A stretch of 64,000 nucleotides of DNA, taken from positions 705,958 through 769,957 of the forward strand of contig NZ_KQ033919.1 in NCBI RefSeq assembly GCF_000969825.1. Reading direction: 5' to 3'. Of this stretch, positions 1 through 9,011 are shown in pieces. Position numbers and translations under genes: made by a program. Numbering within the stretch: the stretch's first letter is position 1; each line of letters starts with the position of its first letter. The notes beneath the pieces were generated by a model that was not told the origin of the DNA, made no database searches, and saw nothing but the letters and a program-made list of their open reading frames with translations. The DNA is from Parabacteroides gordonii MS-1 = DSM 23371. GTDB taxonomy: Bacteria > Bacteroidota > Bacteroidia > Bacteroidales > Tannerellaceae.

Positions 1-851
1 CAGCCATGCTGCAAGGAAATATGGATTCTACATTGTATACGGTAAACCGTAAAGGCGAATCGGCCTACAACGTACAGGCATACGTTCCTTATTACAAAAG
101 CTTATGCCCGAACCACGAAGGTACAGCCGAATTCCTGACCGACCTGTACGGTAAAGTAGCTGATATCCCCGAAGTGGATTACGTTCATCTGGACTATATC
201 CGTTATGTAGACGTGATCCTGGCTAAAGGTCTCTGGGAAAAATACGGCCTGGTCATGAACGAAGAATATCCGACTGCCGATTATTGCTATTGCGATAAAT
301 GTGTGGCCGACTTTAAGGCTGCTACCGGTATCGACATCAAATCGGTTGAAGATCCTTCCAAATGTGAAGAATGGGCACAGTTCCGCTGCGACCTGATCAC
401 CAAGCTGGTCGATCGCATTGCCGATACAGTGCACGCCAAAGGCAAGAAAGTCAGCGCAGCCGTTTTCCCCGGCCCCGATTCTCATGCGAAATGGATGGTT
501 CGCCAAGAATGGAACAAATGGAACATCGATGCATTCTTCCCGATGAACTACAACGATTTCTATCTGGAAGATGCAGCCTGGGTAGGCGAAGTAACGAAAG
601 AAGAAGTGAACTCCGTTAATGGCAAAAAGCCGGTTTACAGCGGCCTGTTTATCTGTCAGGATTGGCAGAATAAGGCCAACATCAAAGATCCGGAAGGCCA
701 CGGCCTGATTCCTTCTGAGATGGAAGAAGCTGTACGCGGTTCGATGGAAAGCGGTGCGGCAGGTATCGCCCTGTTTACGCCCGGTAATATGACCGACGAA
801 CATTGGAAAGCGTTCGACAAGGCTATTCACCAGTCATATACGAAAAAATAA
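1..851 (+). CDS. GHL10-type glycoside hydrolase-like protein, 5' truncated by window edge
   Basis: The reading frame is open at the left edge, so only the C-terminal part (about 282 residues) is visible. It resembles the family-10-like glycosyl hydrolases (GHL10, PF02638): a TIM-barrel stretch with VDYVHLDYIRYVD followed by a Cys pair (YCYCDKC), then AAVFPGP and FFPMNYNDF barrel-strand motifs. An internal ATG at position 6 exists but is unlikely to be the true start because the frame continues upstream. Members of this family are thought to act on polysaccharides in the periplasm or at the surface; the substrate cannot be told from this fragment. It is followed by a strong terminator, so it is probably the last gene of its transcript. 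Confidence 0.75.
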   Translation, partial: AMLQGNMDSTLYTVNRKGESAYNVQAYVPYYKSLCPNHEGTAEFLTDLYGKVADIPEVDYVHLDYIRYVDVILAKGLWEKYGLVMNEEYPTADYCYCDKCVADFKAATGIDIKSVEDPSKCEEWAQFRCDLITKLVDRIADTVHAKGKKVSAAVFPGPDSHAKWMVRQEWNKWNIDAFFPMNYNDFYLEDAAWVGEVTKEEVNSVNGKKPVYSGLFICQDWQNKANIKDPEGHGLIPSEMEEAVRGSMESGAAGIALFTPGNMTDEHWKAFDKAIHQSYTKK

Positions 852-872
852 ATGACTTACACGATATGTAAC

Positions 873-923
873 AACGCAGGTATACGCAGCTCTAATTTTC
901 TCATCTGCATATACCTGCGTTTT
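873..923 (+). terminator. Rho-independent terminator after GHL10 gene
   Basis: A 17-bp inverted repeat (873-889 with 905-921, one mismatch, core ACGCAGGTATA) is followed by TTTT. It lies 21 bp after the stop of the glycosidase gene. Confidence 0.8.
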
Positions 924-962
924 ACATTTCTATTCTAAATTCTAAAAACAAATAACTATCAC

Positions 963-2345
963 ATGAACACAACGACAAAGAAAGAGAAAATCAAATTTAG
1001 TAAAGCGTTTTGGGTAGCCAATACCGTCGAACTTTTTGAACGTGCAGCCTATTACGGCGTATTTATCGTAATAACCCTCTACCTCAGCCGTATCCTCGGA
1101 TTCAACGACATCCAGGCGGCTACTATCGCCGGAACATTCTCCGCTTTTCTTTATCTGCTTCCCACATTTGCCGGAGCACTAGCCGATAAAATAGGATTCC
1201 GTAACTCCATGTTGTTAGCCTTTTCCCTGCTCACCATCGGTTATACCGGACTAGGTCTTTATCCTACCTGGCTAGAATCGGCCGGTCTTGTCGAGTATGG
1301 AACCACCACCACATTCAAAGGATTACTGGAGAGTAACCTTCGATATGGTATCATCCCCATTATGGCGCTGATCGTTCTCGGGGGCTCATTCATCAAAAGT
1401 GTGATCACCGGTACAGTAGCCAGAGAAACAACGCCTGAAACCCGTGCCAAAGGTTTCTCCATCTTCTACGCGATGGTTAATATCGGAGCCTTTTCCGGCA
1501 AGACCATTGTAAAGCCGTTACGCGAAGCATTAGGAAACGAAGGGCTTATTACCCTCAACTATTTTTCGGCATCGATGACCTTCATTGCTTTGATAGCCAT
1601 CTGGTTCTTCTATAAAAGCGCCCAGCATTCGGGTGAAGGTAAGACATTCGGTCAGATATGGACAGCATTAATCAAAGTCTGCACAAACGGACGACTGATC
1701 ACCCTGATAATCATTATCACCGGTTTCTGGATGGTGCAACATCAATTATATGCAACTATGCCTAAATATGTATTACGCCTGGCCGGTGAAGGAGCTTCTC
1801 CATCCTGGTATGCCAATGTCAATCCACTAGTAGTCGTATTGACCGTAAACCTGGTTACTCAGTTAATGCGTAAGAAAACAGCGCTAACTTCTATGACGCT
1901 CGGTATGTTCATCATGCCGGTATCGGCCCTCTGTATGGCTTATGGGAATATGCTGGACGGAAGTACAACTATTCTGGGTATGCATCCGGTAGCTTTTATG
2001 ATGGTAGTCGGTATTGTCTTCCAGGGACTGGCAGAAACATTTATATCTCCCCGTTTTCTTGAATATTTCTCATTACAGGCTCCCAAAGGGGAAGAAGGTC
2101 TATATCTTGGTTTTAGCCATCTGCATTCTTTTCTGTCATCCATTCTCGGATTCGGTTTATCCGGTTTCCTGCTAAGCAAATATTGCCCGGAGCCGACCTT
2201 ATTTGCGACTCATGAGGAATGGGTAGCCGCCAGTGCACATGCACATTATATATGGTATTATTTCGGAGTAATCGCGCTGGTATCTGCGTTTGCCTTGATC
2301 ATTTACGGCAAAGTAGTGAAGAAGCTGGATGCATCCAATAAATAA
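963..2345 (+). CDS. POT/MFS family transporter (proton-dependent oligopeptide transporter-like)
   Basis: A 460-residue polytopic membrane protein with about 12 predicted hydrophobic segments. Residues 23-32 (ELFERAAYYG) match the POT-family ExxER(F) signature for proton-coupled peptide transporters, and an MFS loop motif (ADKIGFR) follows the second helix. Substrates of POT proteins are di- and tripeptides, but distant Bacteroidota members are usually annotated only as MFS transporters, so the substrate is open. It sits alone between two terminators. The ATG at 963 is the only sensible start, with an AT-rich leader as usual in Bacteroidota. Confidence 0.75.
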   Translation: MNTTTKKEKIKFSKAFWVANTVELFERAAYYGVFIVITLYLSRILGFNDIQAATIAGTFSAFLYLLPTFAGALADKIGFRNSMLLAFSLLTIGYTGLGLYPTWLESAGLVEYGTTTTFKGLLESNLRYGIIPIMALIVLGGSFIKSVITGTVARETTPETRAKGFSIFYAMVNIGAFSGKTIVKPLREALGNEGLITLNYFSASMTFIALIAIWFFYKSAQHSGEGKTFGQIWTALIKVCTNGRLITLIIIITGFWMVQHQLYATMPKYVLRLAGEGASPSWYANVNPLVVVLTVNLVTQLMRKKTALTSMTLGMFIMPVSALCMAYGNMLDGSTTILGMHPVAFMMVVGIVFQGLAETFISPRFLEYFSLQAPKGEEGLYLGFSHLHSFLSSILGFGLSGFLLSKYCPEPTLFATHEEWVAASAHAHYIWYYFGVIALVSAFALIIYGKVVKKLDASNK

Positions 2346-2350
2346 AAACA

Positions 2351-2400
2351 AAACAAGAGCAGAAGAACGATAGCATTCATTTTCTTCTGCTCTTGTTTTT
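2351..2400 (+). terminator. Strong Rho-independent terminator
   Basis: A perfect 17-bp inverted repeat (2351-2367 with 2382-2398; core CAAGAGCAGAAGAA) runs into a T tract, 5 bp after the transporter stop codon. Confidence 0.92.
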
Positions 2401-2571
2401 TCACCTCTTGCGCTACTTTCCATATCATCCGGTATTTACTTATCATCACAATAAAATGATCATAATAATCGTTCAAAACCGACCTTAAATCTTACATTAT
2501 TCTCCCAAATTCACGGATATAAATACGATTTTTATTATTAAATAAATTACACTTACCAACAAGATTATCTG

Positions 2572-3037
2572 AGTTCTTGCAGAACTTAGTACATTTACAA
2601 CAATAATTCAACATATCGCTTTAAGCCCCAGTCAATTATAGCCTTTATAAAATTCTCATTACATAAACACATTTTGAAATCAACTATCGCCAGCCTATTT
2701 GGACATGGCGCAATTTATGAATTTATTTTTTAAATAATACAATTATTACAATAAAAAATCAATCAATATTTTAAAATAAATATCACAAAGGAGATACAGT
2801 TGTCTTTTTGTGCAGGAAAAGTATAATTGTGTTATAATATTACTTCTTCGTTACAGACCAGTAATAATACCTGTTTATTCCTGCTAATAATCTTATCCGA
2901 ACTATAAAAAGCTACTCATTTTCTACTTAGCCTAAATAAAGTTTAAAACTCAAAACATGTTTTTCATTTTAACTGGTCGAAAACATGTATGCATACCGAC
3001 TACACTCATTTCTCACACACTAAGTTCTGCAAGAACT
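2572..3037. repeat. Candidate invertible (phase-variable) promoter segment upstream of susC-like gene
   Basis: A perfect 19-bp inverted repeat, AGTTCTTGCAGAACTTAGT at 2572-2590 and its complement at 3019-3037, bounds a 428-bp very AT-rich segment that ends 77 bp before the SusC start codon. Each copy holds its own small palindrome (AGTTCT-TGC-AGAACT), as expected for recombinase half-sites. In Bacteroides and Parabacteroides, segments with this architecture upstream of SusC-like and capsule genes are inverted by tyrosine or serine recombinases, switching the promoter. That is known biology of the class; inversion here is inferred. I found no clear TAnnTTTG box in either direction inside it and no recombinase gene in the window. 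The stretch 2402-2571 before it shows nothing else. Confidence 0.65.
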
Positions 3038-3044
3038 ACAGCAA

Positions 3045-3084
3045 ATAAACGACCCAAATTCGATATGAAAACAAGGTCGTTTAT
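3045..3084 (+). promoter_or_regulatory. Leader hairpin before susC-like gene
   Basis: A perfect 10-bp stem (ATAAACGACC at 3045-3054 with 3075-3084) with a 20-nt loop lies between the candidate invertible segment and the SusC start at 3115. It would form in the mRNA leader in the ON orientation and could affect stability or attenuation; there is no T tract after it, so it is not a classical terminator. Confidence 0.45.
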
Positions 3085-3114
3085 AAGAACCAAATAAATC
3101 TAATAGTTAACAGT

Positions 3115-6100
3115 ATGGTAAGAAAATTATTTTTTAGTTTGCTATCCTTCATCTTATGTACGGGAATAGCATTTAGCCAGACAACGAAAGTAACAGGTAC
3201 CGTTACTTCTGCAGATGACGGATTACCTATCATCGGCGCATCCATCATTGTCAAGGGAACAACAGTTGGAACAGTAACAGACGTAGAAGGTATGTTCAGC
3301 CTGGACGTTCCGGAAGGAGGAAAAATCCTGCATATTTCTTTCGTCGGAATGAACTCGCAGGATGTAGCAGTAAAACCCAAAGTCACCGTTGTTCTCCAAT
3401 CCGACACACAAGACCTGGAGGAGATTGTTATTACTGCACAAGGGCTTACCCGCAAACAGAAATCACTGGGCTATGCCACTCAGCAATTAAAGGCAGACGA
3501 ATTGATCCAGGCACGGCAAACAGACCTGAACAATGCGCTGGTCGGCAAAGTATCCGGAGTCCGCTTCCTGGGTTCATCCGGTGCTACATTCGATGCCGGT
3601 AAAATCGTATTACGCGGTACTTCGTCGTTGACGAATGCCGGAGGTAACGAACCTATTTACGTTGTCGACGGTGTGATTACCAGCAATATGTCCATCAACA
3701 TGGATGATGTGGCTTCAGTCAACGTGCTAAAAGGGCCGGCAGCAACAGCACTGTACGGAGCCCGTGGAGGTAACGGCGCCATCATCATTACATCCAAAGG
3801 CGGAACCGGAGAACATAGCGAAATAACAGTAAGCCATACCCTGGCCTGGGACAAAGCCAATATCCGCTACGATCTGCAGAATGAATATGGCGGTGGTTAT
3901 CTGGGAGCTGATGCAGAAATGCCTGTATTCAAATACGATCCGAACAAACACCCCTCTTATTTAGAAAAGATGGACGGCGTACGTTATTACGACTACAACA
4001 ACGATGCCAGCTGGGGGCCGAAACTGGACGGTCGCGAATATGCTCCTTGGTATTCATGGGATCCGACAGACCCTCGGTTCGGGCAGACAACCCAATGGAC
4101 ACCACAAATGAATCTGAACGACCTGTTCAGGACAGGTATCAGCAATACGACGAACATTGCATTTACCAAGTCAGGTAAAGACTATATGAGCCGTATCTCT
4201 TTTTCCAACGTATCACGTAACGGCGTTACCCCGAACAGTGATGCATCACGCCGTTTCCTTTCGATAAAGACCTACTTTAAACCGATCGACCGTTTAAAAG
4301 TATCGCTGGATTACAAATATACTTACCGCAACAACCACAATGCTGCGGCCGAAGGATATCAGGAGTTAGGAAACGCCCTCTACTCTTACGAACAATGGGG
4401 GCATACAAACGTAAATCTGAAAGACCTCAAGGATTACAAACGTCCGGACGGGACGTTCCGCACATGGAACATTACAAGTCCGACCAATCTGACCGCGGCA
4501 TTCCACGAAAACCCGTTCGCCTTGTTCAATGAGATCAACCAGAACGAAACGTATCAGTGGAACGTATTCAGCGGCGATGCAGAACTGGAACTTATCAAGA
4601 ACCTGAAAGCCGGTATCCGCGTAAACGGAAATATCCGCAGTTACAAAAAAGAAGTACGTTTACCCCAAAACATACATGGTGAAGTTTCAGAATACACACA
4701 AGACCAGAGTCAGTTGTCAGATATCCAGACACAGGGACGTTTAACCTGGAGCGATCATTTCGTAGACAGCAAACTCTCATTCGATGCCGCTTTGTTCTTT
4801 GAAGACCGTGTCTATAACCTCGACGAATTAGGGGCTTTTACCCGCGACGGCCTTTTCATGGACGGTTTCTTCAGTACAGCCGCTTCTTCCGGTTTACCGG
4901 GCGGTAGCAGCAAAAAGACCAAACAACATGACCAAAGTGTTTACGGTACGGCTACCATCGGTTGGGACAATACCTATTACCTGGATTTCTCTTTGCGTAA
5001 CGACTGGACTTCCACACTGCACCCGGATAAGAACAGCTTCCTCTATGGTGGCGTATCTGTTGCCGCAATCGCCAGCAACTGGATCAAAAATGCAGAATGG
5101 TTGTCATTCTGGAAACTGAGAGCATCTATGGCGCAGGTAGGTTCGACGATGAACCCTTATAATATCTATCCTACTTATGTATTGAAAGACAGTGACGGTA
5201 ATCTGATCAAATACGGGCAACTATCCAACATGTGGAACAGCACAAACCTGAAAGATCTGTACATCAAACCGACAATCTCCACATCCTATGAGGTCGGTAC
5301 GGAATTCCGTCTGTTCAACGATCGCTTATGGGGAGATTTCAACTTCTATAACCGCGATTCAAAAGACCAGATCATCAACGTAAACACTACACCTGCCAGC
5401 GGTTACAGGACACGTAAAATGAATGCGGGCTTGATCCGTAACCGGGGTATCGAATTTTCTTTGGGAGGCCAAGTCATCCAGACCAAAGACTGGACATGGG
5501 AACTGAATGCCAACATTTCCCGCAACCGCAATACGCTGGAAGAACTGATCGACGGACAAGACACTTACCAGATTTATTGGAGAAGTTGGTCTACACGTGT
5601 TTATTCGTATGCAGAGGTAGGAAAACCGATCGGTGTGATCAGAGGTTCGACCTGGAAAAAAGATCCGGAAGGACGTACTATCCTGCAAGCAAGAAGCGAT
5701 CCTAACCACCAATACGGCCCGTATGCTCCCCTTCTGGAAACAACAGCACAGGAAGAATTAGGCAACATCCAGCCGGATCTGACCGGAGGTTTTTCCACCT
5801 CTTTGCGCTATAAGGATTTTCATTTAGGCATGTCGTTCGACTTTCAGGTCGGAGGAGCTATTGCTTCCGCCACCAATATGTTCGGAGAAAATTCCGGTTT
5901 GCTGAAATCCACGACAGGCAATAACGACAAAGGTAATCCGGTTCGTGCCAGCGTAGCGGACGGCGGCGGTGTACGTATAGACGGTGTAGTGGAAAACCAG
6001 GACGGTACCTACACTCCGGTAACAGCCTATGTGGATGCCAATTACTACTATCAAAGCCGTAAAGGAACCATTTGGGAAGATTATGTTTATAAAGCCAGCT

Positions 6101-6339
6101 ACCTGAAAATGCGTGAATTGTCGATCGGTTACGATGTTCCGCGCAGCTTCCTGCAAAAAGCGAACTGCGGCATAAAGAAGGCAAGCGTATCGTTCGTTGC
6201 CCAAAACCCCTGGTTAATTTATTCAGCAGTACCTAATATCGATCCGTCGGAAATGGGTGCGGCAAGTTATAACTATGTGGAAGGCGGTCAGGCGGCCTCT
6301 GTACGCACATTCGGTTTTACTGTAAATCTTACCTTCTAA
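3115..6339 (+). CDS. SusC/RagA-family TonB-dependent outer-membrane transporter
   Basis: A 1074-residue outer-membrane barrel. A signal peptide covers residues 1-21 (cleavage near AFS/QTT). It is followed by a carboxypeptidase-D-regulatory-like domain (about 25-110), a TonB plug domain (about 115-225, with LNNALVGKVSGV and YVVDGV motifs), and the barrel, ending in the aromatic FTVNLTF terminus typical of BamA-targeted proteins. It imports a ligand captured by the SusD partner, using TonB energy. No enzyme gene follows the pair, so the ligand (glycan, glycopeptide or other) is unknown. Expression is probably governed by the inverted-repeat-bounded segment directly upstream. Start chosen at the ATG giving a complete signal peptide. 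Confidence 0.95.
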   Translation: MVRKLFFSLLSFILCTGIAFSQTTKVTGTVTSADDGLPIIGASIIVKGTTVGTVTDVEGMFSLDVPEGGKILHISFVGMNSQDVAVKPKVTVVLQSDTQDLEEIVITAQGLTRKQKSLGYATQQLKADELIQARQTDLNNALVGKVSGVRFLGSSGATFDAGKIVLRGTSSLTNAGGNEPIYVVDGVITSNMSINMDDVASVNVLKGPAATALYGARGGNGAIIITSKGGTGEHSEITVSHTLAWDKANIRYDLQNEYGGGYLGADAEMPVFKYDPNKHPSYLEKMDGVRYYDYNNDASWGPKLDGREYAPWYSWDPTDPRFGQTTQWTPQMNLNDLFRTGISNTTNIAFTKSGKDYMSRISFSNVSRNGVTPNSDASRRFLSIKTYFKPIDRLKVSLDYKYTYRNNHNAAAEGYQELGNALYSYEQWGHTNVNLKDLKDYKRPDGTFRTWNITSPTNLTAAFHENPFALFNEINQNETYQWNVFSGDAELELIKNLKAGIRVNGNIRSYKKEVRLPQNIHGEVSEYTQDQSQLSDIQTQGRLTWSDHFVDSKLSFDAALFFEDRVYNLDELGAFTRDGLFMDGFFSTAASSGLPGGSSKKTKQHDQSVYGTATIGWDNTYYLDFSLRNDWTSTLHPDKNSFLYGGVSVAAIASNWIKNAEWLSFWKLRASMAQVGSTMNPYNIYPTYVLKDSDGNLIKYGQLSNMWNSTNLKDLYIKPTISTSYEVGTEFRLFNDRLWGDFNFYNRDSKDQIINVNTTPASGYRTRKMNAGLIRNRGIEFSLGGQVIQTKDWTWELNANISRNRNTLEELIDGQDTYQIYWRSWSTRVYSYAEVGKPIGVIRGSTWKKDPEGRTILQARSDPNHQYGPYAPLLETTAQEELGNIQPDLTGGFSTSLRYKDFHLGMSFDFQVGGAIASATNMFGENSGLLKSTTGNNDKGNPVRASVADGGGVRIDGVVENQDGTYTPVTAYVDANYYYQSRKGTIWEDYVYKASYLKMRELSIGYDVPRSFLQKANCGIKKASVSFVAQNPWLIYSAVPNIDPSEMGAASYNYVEGGQAASVRTFGFTVNLTF

Positions 6340-6364
6340 TATTTTTAAAGAAACGGATTAAATT

Positions 6365-7828
6365 ATGAAAAAGATAAAACTATTTGCATTAGCATTGATC
6401 GGACTATTATCCTTTAATAGTTGCGGGGATTACGGTGACGACAATATAGATCCGAACAATCCTTCGAACCCGGAAACGCGCTTCCTGTTCACCTATGCCT
6501 GTAAGAAAGTTTCCCTGTTTTCTTATGTGGCCAATTACAACCCCTGGACACAGTTGTTTCCACAATATTTGTCGGAACGTCAGAACATCCAGTATTCAGA
6601 CTTCGGTATAACCGATTTCAATACAGGCCCGTATTACTATGAATATATCAGGAACCTGGAAACGATTATCAAGCTGAATACGGACGAAGAGACTAAAAGT
6701 TTATCGACGGTCATTCAATTGGGAAGCACGGAAAACCAAGTAGCCAGCTGCCGTACACTACGTGCATTCTACTATATGCACCTGACCGATATCATGGGTA
6801 TGCTCCCCTATAGTGAAGCTTTAAAAGGGGATGACGGCAACTTCAATCCCAAATACGACACGCAGGAATCTATCTACGAAGATCTGGATAAAGAATTGAC
6901 CGAAGCATATGCCCAGTTCGACGAATCGGGTACGCTCGACAAGACTTACGATATCCTTTACAACGGAGACATTACCAAATGGAAGAAACTGAACGCTTCT
7001 TTACGGATGATGATGGCTATCAAACTGTCGGATGTAAATCCGGAAACCGGAAAAGCCCGCTTTGCCAAAGCGTATGCGGATGGAGGTATGACAGATAACA
7101 GCGAATTGCTGCAATACAAATACCTGGCGGAAACAGCTAACCAGAATCCATTGTACACCAATATCATAGAAGGAGGACGTAAAGACTTTGCCCCATCCAA
7201 AACGATCCTGGATCAATTAATTGCCTATAATGATCCCCGTTTGATGGAATATGCTGTTCCCAATTCTGAAGGAGAATACAACGGTGTACCTTTTGGTCTA
7301 ACCCAGTCCGAGATCACCCAATATACGGATATGGCCTTTTTCAACGAAAGATATTACCAGCAGGATGCGCCTATCGTTGTTATCTCTCCATCCCATATTT
7401 TACTGATCGAAGCAGAAGCCGCTATACGCGGTTGGATCAGTGCCAATGCGGAGGAGTTATATAAAGCAGGTATTAAAGCCTCTTTCGAACAATACGGGAT
7501 AAATGCATCCGAAGTCGATAAATACGTAGCACAGGATGCTATCAAGCTGACAGGAAGCGATGCCGAAAAGATCGAAAAGATCGGCATGCAACGCTGGCTG
7601 GCAAACTTTATGCAGGACGGCGTTGAAGCATGGTCTGACTGGCGTCGCCTGAATGTACCGAATATCAAACCGGGGCCGTCGGCTACCATTACACATATTC
7701 CATATCGTCGCGTATATTATCCGGACGATTATAACACAAATAAGGCTAATTACGACGCAGCCATTGCTGCGCAAGGTGCAGACGACCTGAACACACGCGT
7801 TTGGTGGGATGTTTCCGATAATAAATAA
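6365..7828 (+). CDS. SusD/RagB-family surface lipoprotein
   Basis: A 487-residue lipoprotein starting 25 bp after the SusC gene. Residues 1-19 form a type-II signal peptide with Cys20 as lipidation site, followed by acidic residues (GDYGDD) that resemble the Bacteroidota surface-export signal. The rest resembles the SusD-like tetratricopeptide fold, with CRTLRAFYYMHLTDIMG and GVEAWSDWRR motifs characteristic of the family; the length fits the shorter SusD-like subgroup (PF12771 type). It binds substrate at the cell surface and forms a lid over the SusC barrel. It appears to be the last gene of its transcript. Confidence 0.92.
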   Translation: MKKIKLFALALIGLLSFNSCGDYGDDNIDPNNPSNPETRFLFTYACKKVSLFSYVANYNPWTQLFPQYLSERQNIQYSDFGITDFNTGPYYYEYIRNLETIIKLNTDEETKSLSTVIQLGSTENQVASCRTLRAFYYMHLTDIMGMLPYSEALKGDDGNFNPKYDTQESIYEDLDKELTEAYAQFDESGTLDKTYDILYNGDITKWKKLNASLRMMMAIKLSDVNPETGKARFAKAYADGGMTDNSELLQYKYLAETANQNPLYTNIIEGGRKDFAPSKTILDQLIAYNDPRLMEYAVPNSEGEYNGVPFGLTQSEITQYTDMAFFNERYYQQDAPIVVISPSHILLIEAEAAIRGWISANAEELYKAGIKASFEQYGINASEVDKYVAQDAIKLTGSDAEKIEKIGMQRWLANFMQDGVEAWSDWRRLNVPNIKPGPSATITHIPYRRVYYPDDYNTNKANYDAAIAAQGADDLNTRVWWDVSDNK

Positions 7829-7902
7829 GAGACCATCCTTTAACGAATAACGCCAAAACCTTTCTTTATCGGACATAAAGATAAAGGACACACATTTTAA
7901 GG

Positions 7903-7930
7903 CCGGAGCTGATTGTGAGATTGGCTCCGG
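7903..7930 (+). terminator. Weak hairpin after susCD
   Basis: A perfect 7-bp stem (CCGGAGC at 7903-7909 with 7924-7930) lies about 75 bp after the SusD stop. It lacks a T tract, so termination is uncertain. Confidence 0.35.
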
Positions 7931-7998
7931 TAACAAATAAATACCAGCCATTTACTGCTCAAAAAAACCTAAAGTGTGCATATTTCAGGTTAAAGTTC

Positions 7999-8028
7999 TT
8001 TGATATAAAGAATGTTTGACTACTTTTG
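7999..8028 (+). promoter_or_regulatory. Bacteroidota-type promoter of the etf operon
   Basis: TTTG at 7999-8002, an 18-nt spacer and TACTTTTG at 8021-8028 match the -33/-7 consensus. Transcription should start near 8034, and the transcript would open with an 8-bp hairpin (8033-8040 with 8049-8056, one G-U pair). Confidence 0.75.
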
Positions 8029-8098
8029 CAATCGGTAATTTTTTTACTAATTGCCGAATAATTTTCAGGAAAAATAGAAATCTAATATTCCTATTAAT

Positions 8099-9007
8099 AT
8101 GAGTTTAAGAATTATTGTTTTAGCGAAGCAGGTTCCGGACACACGCAACGTGGGAAAGGATGCGATGAAAGAAGACGGAACGGTAAACCGTGCCGCCCTT
8201 CCCGCCATCTTTAACCCGGAAGACCTGAACGCATTGGAGCAGGCACTGCGCCTGAAAGATGCCTACCCCGGATCGACTGTTACATTGCTGACTATGGGAC
8301 CGGGACGTGCCGCCGAAATCATCCGTGAAGGTTTATACCGCGGAGCAGACGGCGGCTTTTTGTTAACCGACCGTGCCTTTGCAGGAGCCGATACACTGGC
8401 AACATCATACGCCCTGGCTACGGCTATCAAAAAAATTAACGAGTACGATATTATCATCGGTGGTCGTCAGGCTATCGACGGAGATACTGCACAGGTAGGT
8501 CCCCAGGTAGCTGAAAAGCTGGGATTGACACAGATCACCTATGCTGAAGAAATCCTGAATGTGGATGAAGCAGCACGCCGTATCACCGTAAAACGTCATA
8601 TCGACGGAGGCGTGGAAACTGTAGAAGGCCCGCTGCCTATCGTAATCACAGTAAACGGCTCGGCAGCTCCCTGTCGTCCACGTAACGCCAAACTGGTACA
8701 GAAATACAAACGCGCTCTGGGTGCACAGGAAAAGGCTGCTCAACCGACTGCCTGCCATCCTAACGGCCCGGAAGCAATTCAGTATCCAGAACTATACGAA
8801 ACACGCCCGTATCTGAACATCCCCGAATGGAGTGTGGCAGACGTAAACGGCGACTTGCCTCAATGCGGATTATCCGGCTCACCTACAAAGGTAAAGACTA
8901 TACAGAATATCGTGTTCCAGGCTAAGGAAAGTAAAACGCTGACCGGTTCGGACAAAGATATAGAAGATATGATTGTTGAACTGTTAGCTAACCACACCAT
9001 CGGATAA
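8099..9007 (+). CDS. etfB: Electron transfer flavoprotein subunit beta
   Basis: A 302-residue beta subunit of electron transfer flavoprotein. The AMP/FAD-binding motif region GGRQAIDGDTAQVGPQVAEK and the opening MSLRIIVLAKQVPDTRNV are diagnostic of the EtfB/FixA family; it is longer than the ~250 residues usual in aerobes, as in anaerobic EtfBs. It pairs with EtfA, encoded 4 bp downstream, to carry electrons to or from the acyl-CoA dehydrogenase encoded third in the operon. In anaerobes such complexes may bifurcate electrons from NADH; that is not provable from this sequence. Confidence 0.93.
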   Translation: MSLRIIVLAKQVPDTRNVGKDAMKEDGTVNRAALPAIFNPEDLNALEQALRLKDAYPGSTVTLLTMGPGRAAEIIREGLYRGADGGFLLTDRAFAGADTLATSYALATAIKKINEYDIIIGGRQAIDGDTAQVGPQVAEKLGLTQITYAEEILNVDEAARRITVKRHIDGGVETVEGPLPIVITVNGSAAPCRPRNAKLVQKYKRALGAQEKAAQPTACHPNGPEAIQYPELYETRPYLNIPEWSVADVNGDLPQCGLSGSPTKVKTIQNIVFQAKESKTLTGSDKDIEDMIVELLANHTIG

Positions 9008-9011
9008 GATT

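Noticed and set aside
2591-3018. E. coli-like TATAAT boxes (around 2822 and 2833) as the susC promoter
   Set aside because: Bacteroidota primary sigma factor prefers TAnnTTTG; AT-rich DNA yields TATAAT by chance, so no promoter is called inside the segment.
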